Made by a program: the position numbers and the translations under genes. Shown here one piece after another: positions 50,663 to 57,142 of a stretch of 64,000 bases of DNA (the stretch's first letter is position 1; every line of letters begins with the position of its first letter). The notes below the pieces were generated by a model. It was not told the origin of the DNA and did not search any database. It saw nothing but the letters and a program-made list of their open reading frames with translations. This stretch comes from CAZOSF01 sp964582415 (lineage in GTDB: Bacteria; Bacteroidota; Bacteroidia; Flavobacteriales; Flavobacteriaceae): the NCBI GenBank assembly GCA_964582415.1, contig CAZOSF010000004.1, positions 1 through 64,000 on the forward strand, read 5' to 3'.

Positions 50663-51595
50663 ATGGGAACCTTTGCTATAGCTATTCATGGAGGCGCCGG
50701 AACCTTGATTAAAGGGATGATGACTTCGGAATTGGAAGAGAAGTATCGTGGGGTATTGAATCATTCCCTGGAGACAGGGTATGCCCTCCTTGAAGCAGGA
50801 GGTACAGCGATTGACGCTGTTGAATCTGCCGTTAAAGTTTTGGAAGACTCCCCGCTTTTCAATGCGGGAGCAGGCAGCGTCTTTACTGCCATGGGTACCC
50901 ACGAAATGGATGCTGCAATTATGGATGGGTCCAATCTGGAAGCGGGAGCGGTTTCCCTCATTACTGGAATCAAAAACCCCATCAGTTTGGCTAAGGATGT
51001 CATGACAAAAAGTGAGCATGTATTCTTAGCAGGAGCGGGTGCCATGGAATTTGCCAAAAGCCTCCATTACCCCTTGGAGGATCCGAGTTATTTCTATGAT
51101 GCCTTTCGTTACCAGCAATGGCAGGAAATCAAGGAAAGCGACGTATTTCAGCTGGACCATACCATTAATAAAGATCGCAAATTTGGAACTGTAGGTGCGG
51201 TTGCGCTCGATATTCATGGAAATGTTGCTGCGGCTACTTCTACAGGAGGAATGACCAATAAAAAATGGGGTCGGGTAGGTGATAGTCCGATGATTGGGGC
51301 GGGTACCTATGCCAATAATGCTACCTGTGCGGTAAGCTGTACCGGAAGTGGCGAATATTTTATTCGGGGTGTGGTAGCTTATGATGTATCCTGTTTAATG
51401 GAGTACAAGGGCTACACACTTTCCCAGGCTACTCAGGAGGTTGTTCAAAATCGTTTGCTGAAAATAGGTGGTGATGGCGGGTTAATTGCCGTCGATACGC
51501 AAGGTGCCATTGCCATGACTTTCAATACAGAAGGAATGTATCGTGGTAGCAGAGTAAAAAATGGAGCGGCGTTTGTTGGTATTTACAACGATTAA
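50663..51595 (+). CDS. iaaA: Isoaspartyl peptidase / L-asparaginase (Ntn hydrolase)
   Basis: 310 residues. Self-cleaves before the nucleophile Thr, here T176 in KFGTVGAVALDIHGNVAAAT, giving alpha and beta subunits; STGGMTNKKWGRVGDSPMIG forms the substrate pocket. It begins FAIAIHGGAGTLIKG, the family start. Enzymes of this group hydrolyse beta-aspartyl dipeptides. Next to cyanophycinase and cyanophycin synthetase, the natural substrate is probably beta-Asp-Arg released from cyanophycin, giving Asp and Arg; this is inference from context. It has no signal peptide. The stop overlaps the convergent cyanophycinase stop by 4 bp (TTAA at 51592-51595). Confidence 0.93.
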   Translation: MGTFAIAIHGGAGTLIKGMMTSELEEKYRGVLNHSLETGYALLEAGGTAIDAVESAVKVLEDSPLFNAGAGSVFTAMGTHEMDAAIMDGSNLEAGAVSLITGIKNPISLAKDVMTKSEHVFLAGAGAMEFAKSLHYPLEDPSYFYDAFRYQQWQEIKESDVFQLDHTINKDRKFGTVGAVALDIHGNVAAATSTGGMTNKKWGRVGDSPMIGAGTYANNATCAVSCTGSGEYFIRGVVAYDVSCLMEYKGYTLSQATQEVVQNRLLKIGGDGGLIAVDTQGAIAMTFNTEGMYRGSRVKNGAAFVGIYND

Positions 51596-52449
51596 ACGAA
51601 AGGAGCATCCAGCGGAAGTACCTTAATTTTACGATCCTTGATATTGAACACATCCCCATTGGCCAATACATGTGTCTTTAGGTTGGTAAGGGTCATCGGT
51701 GTTCCAACTTTCAAAATTTTCTCGTTATTGTGCTTTAGCTTTCTTGGATCGAAAAGTACAACCATTCCAGAACCAATTACTTCAAAAGTGCCACAATTCC
51801 GAATAATAAGTCCGGTGTCTTCCGCCAATCCTACCCCAATCAAATAAGGATACTTGGCTACGGCTTCTGCCAATCGCCCAAATCTACCTCTTCTAATGAA
51901 ATGCGAATCGATGATAAGCCCAGGAATAAAGCCCATTCCTTTACTCATTCCAACGGCTCCTTTAGTGAATGCTTCCTTTATATTTCCACCAGTAATCATT
52001 TCTTCCGACATGCACATGGCACCCGCACTGGTTCCAGCAATAACAAACTGCTCGTTGTGGTACTTCTCCAATAAGATTTTATGAAGGGTGGTGCCACCAA
52101 TCTCACGGGTGATGTTCGATTGATTCCCGCCCGAAAACATAACGCAGTGAGCTTTCCTGATAATTTCAACGTTTTTGGGGTCTTCGCTTTGTTCCCGGTT
52201 TCGGATGTCCAACACCTGTACGTTGGTACACCCCAATTTTCCAAAGGCGTGTAAATAATTTTCACTTACTTCTTCGGGAATGCTGGAAGCGGTTGGAATG
52301 ATCACGATATTGGAATGAATACCTCCAGACTGTTTTACGACATGGAAGAGAATCCCTTCACTGATAAACTCCATGGTATATTGTTCGTTTACCTCAATGC
52401 CTTTATCTTCATTTCCTCCAATGGGAATAAGGATTCCTTTCGCGCTCAT
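51592..52449 (-). CDS. cphB: Cyanophycinase (S51 peptidase)
   Basis: 285 residues. It cuts cyanophycin into beta-Asp-Arg dipeptides. Nucleophile elbow FVIAGTSAGAMCMSEEM with Ser141; preceding VMFSGGNQSNITREIGGT (GGNQ, 108-111) lines the active site; LIIDSHFIRRGRFGRL and LIGVGLAEDTGLIIR are further family motifs. It has no signal peptide, matching the intracellular form acting on stored polymer and not the secreted scavenging form. Divergent from the cyanophycin synthetase gene (95 bp between them) and convergent with the isoaspartyl peptidase. A perfect -7 element is at 52475-52468. Confidence 0.95.
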   Translation of the reverse strand: MSAKGILIPIGGNEDKGIEVNEQYTMEFISEGILFHVVKQSGGIHSNIVIIPTASSIPEEVSENYLHAFGKLGCTNVQVLDIRNREQSEDPKNVEIIRKAHCVMFSGGNQSNITREIGGTTLHKILLEKYHNEQFVIAGTSAGAMCMSEEMITGGNIKEAFTKGAVGMSKGMGFIPGLIIDSHFIRRGRFGRLAEAVAKYPYLIGVGLAEDTGLIIRNCGTFEVIGSGMVVLFDPRKLKHNNEKILKVGTPMTLTNLKTHVLANGDVFNIKDRKIKVLPLDAPFV

Positions 52450-52467
52450 AAATTTATTTCAATAGAG

Positions 52468-52475
52468 CAAAAATA
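52468..52475 (-). promoter_or_regulatory. -7 element of cphB
   Basis: Minus-strand TATTTTTG, perfect TAnnTTTG, 18 bp before the cphB ATG. On the plus strand of the same 95-bp space TATATTTA (about 52501-52508) is a candidate for cphA, so the two genes are divergently expressed from adjacent promoters. Confidence 0.55.
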
Positions 52476-52544
52476 CAGGATTTTGCACTAAAAAAAATCA
52501 TATATTTAAATCTTTCACTACAACCAAATTAATTTCGATTTACT

Positions 52545-55181
52545 ATGAGAATACGCGAAATAAACGCGATGCGAGGCCCCAACTATTGGTCCGTGCGCCG
52601 GCATAAATTAATAGTGATGGTGTTGGACTTGGAAGAGATGGAAGACCGACCTTCCAATACCATTGAAGGGTTTAAGGAGCGTCTGGAAACCATGTTCCCA
52701 TCTATGTACAGTCATCGTTGCTCTGTAGGGACACCTGGAGGATTTTTCCAGCGTGTGGAAGAGGGGACCTGGATGGGCCATATCATTGAGCACATTGCCT
52801 TGGAAATTCAAACTCTAGCTGGAATGGATACGGGTTTTGGCCGTACGCGCGACTATGGGGAAAAAGGGGTGTACAATGTGGTATTCTCTTACATTGAAGA
52901 ATCTGTTGGGCGATATGCAGCGAAAGCGTCCGTTGCAATTTGTCAAGCCCTGATTGATGGTAAGGAATATGATCTTGAGGAAGACATACAAAGGATGCGT
53001 GAACTAAGAGAGGCAGAACGCTTGGGTCCCAGTACGGGAAGTATAGTAGAAGAAGCGGCTAGTCGAGGAATTCCATGGATTCGGTTGAATAAATATTCTC
53101 TATGCCAATTGGGGTATGGGGCGAACCAAAAGCGAATTCAGGCGACCGTAACCAGCGAAACCTCTAGCATCGGAGTTGAATTGGCCTGCGATAAAGAGGA
53201 TACCAAATATCTGTTGGAGCAAGCGGAGGTGGAAGTACCAAAAGGGGACATCATTCGCAGAGAGAGCAGCTTAGAGGCGGCGTGTAAGTACGTTGGCTTT
53301 CCTTTGGTGGTGAAACCTGTGGGAGGAAATCATGGTCGTGGAATCACTGTTAATATCCAAAATTATGAAGATGCCTTGGTGGCTTTCCGTGCTGCAAAGG
53401 AGGTTTCAAATTCTGTGATTATTGAAAAATTCATCACCGGTGAAGATTATCGCTTGCTGGTAATTAATTTTAAATTGGTGGCTGCGGCGAAGCGTACCCC
53501 TGCCCATGTTATAGGAGATGGTGTTTCAACCATTCGGCAGTTGGTAGATAAGGTAAATGAGGATCCTCGCCGAGGGTACGGCCATGAGAATGTACTAACT
53601 CAAATCACCATCAATGATTTAACTAAAACCATCATTGCGGCCAAAGGTTATAATGAAGATTCAGTAATACCAAAGGGCGAGCGACTTATTCTGAAGGATA
53701 CAGCCAATTTGAGTACAGGGGGAACTGCCGAGGATGTTACAGATATCGTTCATCCAAGCAACGTGGAAATGGCCGAGCGCATCTCGAGAATCATCGATTT
53801 GGATATTTGTGGTATCGACATCATGACGACCGATATCAGTAAACCCCTGGAGGAAACAGGAGGTGCCGTTTTAGAAGTGAATGCCGGCCCTGGTTTTCGA
53901 ATGCACTTGGCACCTACTACTGGATTGCCTCGAAATGTAGCCGCTCCTGTGGTAGATAAGCTGTTCCCTAAAGTGGGAGACACGGGGCGTATCCCGATAA
54001 TTGCGATTACCGGCACAAATGGTAAGACCACTACCAGTAGGTTAATTGCCCACATCGCCAAAATGGATGGTTATCGTGTAGGGTATACCACCAGTGATGG
54101 AGTGTATATTCAAAACCGATTGCTAATGAAAGGGGATTGCACTGGGCCCGCGAGTGCCGAATTTGTTTTAAAAGACCCCACTGTAAACTTCGCCGTTCTT
54201 GAATGCGCGAGAGGGGGATTGCTACGAGCCGGATTGGGCTTCCATAAATGTGACGTAGGAATTGTCACCAATGTAGAAGCCGATCACCTTGGCCTGAAAG
54301 GAATCCACACGATTGAGCAACTGGCCAAAGTGAAGGGGGTCATTCCGGAAACCGTTTTGCCAGATGGGTATGCCATTCTCAATGCCGACGACGATTTGGT
54401 GTATGATATGCGACGTTCGGTAAACTGCAATGTAGCCTTGTTTTCCATGAATGAAAACAATCCAAGGATACAGGCCCTACAGCGATTGGGTGGGATCACT
54501 GCGATTTATGAAAACGGCTTTGTGACCATTTGTAGAGGGGTTTGGAAAATGCGGGTCATGCCTGCTGAGCTCATTCCATTAACTTATGGCGGGAAAGCCA
54601 CATTTATGATTAAAAATGTACTGGCGGCTGTATTGGCGGCACATGTAAGGGGGATAAGCATACAAGACATTAAGGCTGCCCTGGAAACTTTTATTCCTTC
54701 GGCTTCGCAGACACCAGGCCGACTCAATCTATTCCATTTTGAGAATTTTAAGGTGCTTTTGGATTACGCCCATAACCCAGCGGGGATGAGGGCTTTGAAA
54801 GAATTTATCAACACCATTGAATGCACCAAAAAGGTAGGCATCATTGCCGGAGTGGGGGATCGAAGAGTTGAGGACAATAATGAAATGGGAAGTTTGGCTG
54901 CGGAAATGTTTGATGAAATCATTATTCGACAAGACAAGAACCTCCGAGGAAAAACTGAAGAGGAATTAATCAAGATGCTGAATGATGGTATTCAGATGAA
55001 GGACCCTTCCAAAATGACAACTATCATACCTTCTGAAAGGGAAGCCATAACCCACGCCGTTAACAATGCTGAAAAGGATTCCTTAATTGTCTTGTGTAGT
55101 GACGTTATTCCCGACGCTCTTGAATTGGTAAAACGTTTTAAGCAGCAAGAGGCGAGTGGAGCAAAGACATTTAGTTATTGA
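52545..55181 (+). CDS. cphA: Cyanophycin synthetase
   Basis: 878 residues, the usual CphA1 size. It makes multi-L-arginyl-poly-L-aspartate, adding Asp to the backbone and Arg to its side chains with two ATP. An N-terminal domain (1-160; RGPNYWSVRRHKLIVMVLDL, GHIIEHIALEIQ) precedes the ATP-grasp domain (about 180-480; LVVKPVGGNHGRGITVNI, VLEVNAGPGFRMHL) that adds Asp. The Mur-ligase-like domain (about 485-870) adds Arg: P-loop ITGTNGKTTTSRLIA (K494), VLECARGGLLRAGLGF, TNVEADHLG, VLLDYAHNPAGM. All three nucleotide motifs are intact, so it should be active. Cytoplasmic. Followed by a bidirectional terminator. Confidence 0.96.
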   Translation: MRIREINAMRGPNYWSVRRHKLIVMVLDLEEMEDRPSNTIEGFKERLETMFPSMYSHRCSVGTPGGFFQRVEEGTWMGHIIEHIALEIQTLAGMDTGFGRTRDYGEKGVYNVVFSYIEESVGRYAAKASVAICQALIDGKEYDLEEDIQRMRELREAERLGPSTGSIVEEAASRGIPWIRLNKYSLCQLGYGANQKRIQATVTSETSSIGVELACDKEDTKYLLEQAEVEVPKGDIIRRESSLEAACKYVGFPLVVKPVGGNHGRGITVNIQNYEDALVAFRAAKEVSNSVIIEKFITGEDYRLLVINFKLVAAAKRTPAHVIGDGVSTIRQLVDKVNEDPRRGYGHENVLTQITINDLTKTIIAAKGYNEDSVIPKGERLILKDTANLSTGGTAEDVTDIVHPSNVEMAERISRIIDLDICGIDIMTTDISKPLEETGGAVLEVNAGPGFRMHLAPTTGLPRNVAAPVVDKLFPKVGDTGRIPIIAITGTNGKTTTSRLIAHIAKMDGYRVGYTTSDGVYIQNRLLMKGDCTGPASAEFVLKDPTVNFAVLECARGGLLRAGLGFHKCDVGIVTNVEADHLGLKGIHTIEQLAKVKGVIPETVLPDGYAILNADDDLVYDMRRSVNCNVALFSMNENNPRIQALQRLGGITAIYENGFVTICRGVWKMRVMPAELIPLTYGGKATFMIKNVLAAVLAAHVRGISIQDIKAALETFIPSASQTPGRLNLFHFENFKVLLDYAHNPAGMRALKEFINTIECTKKVGIIAGVGDRRVEDNNEMGSLAAEMFDEIIIRQDKNLRGKTEEELIKMLNDGIQMKDPSKMTTIIPSEREAITHAVNNAEKDSLIVLCSDVIPDALELVKRFKQQEASGAKTFSY

Positions 55182-55213
55182 AAAAAAACCCTTCTGAGTG
55201 AAGGGTTTTTTAT
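55182..55213. terminator. Bidirectional terminator between cphA and the cytochrome gene
   Basis: ACCCTTC (55188-55194) pairs with GAAGGGT (55200-55206), with A-tract before and T6 after. It starts immediately after the cphA stop. Confidence 0.88.
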
Positions 55214-55222
55214 TTAATGTTC

Positions 55223-55819
55223 TTACATGGCTGGTGGCGGAATATACGCAGGCACCACGTTTTCAATTGGTTTAGTGGATTGGAGGTATTCGAAAATGGC
55301 CCTTAAGTCATCTTCATTCATCATTTTGAAAGATTCCCACGGCATGGGAGGCATAATAGGACGACTGTTATACATACCCTTGTATTTCCCTTCCGTCATA
55401 GCTTTTTTGAACTGATCAAACGACCAAGTCCCAATTCCAGTATCATCCGAGGTAATGTTCGCACCAAAACTTACACCCCATGGACCAACAAACGCGGTAA
55501 GATCGTTGTTCATCATTATCCATTTACCAGGGCCTAATTCCTCCTTGTTTATAGTTGCTAAGGAATCCGAAGCTGGAAATCCCATGTACCAGCGATCCAA
55601 GTCGGGTACGGGTCCATGCTCCGTCATTTTCTTTGGAGTATGACAATGATCACATCCAATAATAAGGGCCAAGTATTCACCGCGTTTAATCATCTCTTCT
55701 TTCGAAAGGGCTTTTGCTTCTTCGGCACTGGCCTCCTGATAATCCGATTTATTCGAATTGCAAGAATAAATAAGTGTAAGACATAAGAATGCCCACACTG
55801 AAAAATGTAGTTGTTTCAT
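55223..55819 (-). CDS. c-type cytochrome lipoprotein
   Basis: 198 residues. Lipoprotein signal WAFLCLTLIYSCNSN with lipobox Cys20. One haem site C56-x-x-C59-H60 in LIIGCDHCHTPKK. Possible Met ligand in RPIMPPMPW, and a C-terminal helix DDLRAIFEYLQSTKPI typical of class I cytochrome c. It resembles the cytochromes attached to alcohol or aldehyde dehydrogenases and to small periplasmic electron-transfer proteins, but no dehydrogenase is adjacent. Anchored to a membrane, facing the periplasm. A -7-like TAACTTTA lies about 30 bp upstream, so it has its own promoter. Confidence 0.88.
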   Translation of the reverse strand: MKQLHFSVWAFLCLTLIYSCNSNKSDYQEASAEEAKALSKEEMIKRGEYLALIIGCDHCHTPKKMTEHGPVPDLDRWYMGFPASDSLATINKEELGPGKWIMMNNDLTAFVGPWGVSFGANITSDDTGIGTWSFDQFKKAMTEGKYKGMYNSRPIMPPMPWESFKMMNEDDLRAIFEYLQSTKPIENVVPAYIPPPAM

Positions 55820-55944
55820 TTGATTGGTTGTTTAGTTTATGTCTAAAGTTACAAATAATTGTAAATCAATGGATTCTTTGAGCGAGGTCAAATCAAATTA
55901 CTTCATTATTCAGACAGGGAGGCTTTGTAGAAGGGGTTAAATAA

Positions 55945-55973
55945 GAAAAGTCACCACTAGGTGATGACTTTTC
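55945..55973 (-). terminator. Hairpin with U-rich tail in the 314-bp space before the cytochrome gene
   Basis: GAAAAGTCA (55945-55953) pairs with TGACTTTTC (55965-55973). On the minus strand the tail reads CTTATTT, so it may end the GH92-glycosylasparaginase transcript. Upstream of it on the minus strand are a small CCCG/CGGG hairpin and a perfect -7 element TATTTTTG at 56031-56024, so a separate short RNA of about 70-80 nt is also possible. The space holds no convincing protein gene; it also has the 8-bp direct repeat GATTAACC at 55985 and 56003. Confidence 0.55.
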
Positions 55974-56133
55974 GCCCCAAATTTGATTAACCCCCGAAGC
56001 GGGATTAACCTACTTATGTCCGACAAAAATACGAAAATTTCGCATTCTACAGGTGTGCAAATGAAATTTGTGAAAAATTTAGTACCAATAGGTGTCTTTT
56101 ATTTTGAATATCAAATAATTGAAAGACAATTTA

Positions 56134-57138
56134 TTATGCTTCTTCCAAGTAATGTTGCGAGGGTATGTTTTCGTTTGTTCCCTTGCGGTATTGGGTTACC
56201 GAAAAGCCTGGATGAATTCCATAAAAACCAACGTCACCTTGCTTATTTACGGCAATATAGCCAACTTGAAAATCCTTGTGATTTGGATTCTTCCTTACGA
56301 TGCGTTCGATGGCTTCCTCACAGGCTTCTTGTGGACTTTTACCCTGTCGCATTAATTCTACAATAAGAAAACTGCCCACCGTTTTTAACACTTCTTCACC
56401 TAGGCCTGTCGCCGTGGCAGCACCCACCTCATTGTCTACGAAAAGTCCAGAACCAATAATAGGAGAGTCCCCAACACGACCTGCCATCTTGTACGCTAGC
56501 CCGCTTGTGGTGCATCCTCCGGATAGATTTCCATCCTTGTCGATGGCCAGCATGCCAATGGTGTCATGGTTCTCGATATTGATAATGGGTTTGTATTCCG
56601 ATTTGACTTTCCATTCTTCCCAAGCTTTTCGGGAGGCATCGGTTAGTAGATTTTCCCTTGGAAACCCTTGTGCAACTGCAAACTGTTCTGCCCCTTTACC
56701 CGCTAACAATACATGAGGGGTATCTTCCATTACCTTACGTGCAACGGAGATCGGATGTTTGATATGTTGTAAATAAACTACAGCTCCATAGTTTCCATTG
56801 GAATCCATTATGCTGGCATCCAAAGTGACATTCCCATCCCGATCGGGAAGGCCGCCAATGCCAACGCTCTGGCCCTCTGCATTAGCTTCTTCAACTCGGC
56901 AACCTTGTTCAATAGCATCCAACGCACTGCCACCTTGTTCCAATACTTCCCAAGCCCTTGCAGTTGCCTCTTTAACATTCCAAGTGGCAATCACCAAAGG
57001 ATATTCAGGCTTGGTATTCTCCGTTTTAGCAAGAGGTACTTCCTCTGAATTTGATTCTTTACAACCCAGTAGGGCGGCTCCTGCGACCAGGCCCATGCTC
57101 CCCACCGAAGCATTTTGAATAAACTTTCTTCGTTTCAT
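56134..57138 (-). CDS. Glycosylasparaginase family protein (N4-GlcNAc-asparaginase), Tat lipoprotein
   Basis: 334 residues, Ntn hydrolase. The nucleophile is T193 in NIENHDTIGMLAIDKDGNLS, the HDTIGM motif of aspartylglucosaminidases, with SGLAYKMAGRVGDSPIIGSG and ATATGLGEEVLK in the substrate pocket. The N-terminus has a twin-arginine signal (MKRRKFIQNAS) and lipobox LLGC (C26), so it is predicted to be folded in the cytoplasm, exported by Tat and lipid-anchored. It cleaves the GlcNAc-Asn bond of glycoprotein remnants. The upstream gene, 4 bp away, is a GH92 alpha-mannosidase, so both probably act on N-glycans. The self-cleavage itself is inferred from the family. Confidence 0.92.
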   Translation of the reverse strand: MKRRKFIQNASVGSMGLVAGAALLGCKESNSEEVPLAKTENTKPEYPLVIATWNVKEATARAWEVLEQGGSALDAIEQGCRVEEANAEGQSVGIGGLPDRDGNVTLDASIMDSNGNYGAVVYLQHIKHPISVARKVMEDTPHVLLAGKGAEQFAVAQGFPRENLLTDASRKAWEEWKVKSEYKPIINIENHDTIGMLAIDKDGNLSGGCTTSGLAYKMAGRVGDSPIIGSGLFVDNEVGAATATGLGEEVLKTVGSFLIVELMRQGKSPQEACEEAIERIVRKNPNHKDFQVGYIAVNKQGDVGFYGIHPGFSVTQYRKGTNENIPSQHYLEEA

Positions 57139-57142
57139 ATGT

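Noticed and set aside
55985..56010. Direct repeat GATTAACC twice, 10 nt apart
   Set aside because: Eight bases repeated once in A/T-rich spacer is expected by chance; no insertion-sequence or attachment-site features around it.
55983..56366. A 127-codon plus-strand open frame
   Set aside because: More than half is antisense to the glycosylasparaginase gene and the rest covers the hairpin region; no domain, no promoter in the right place.
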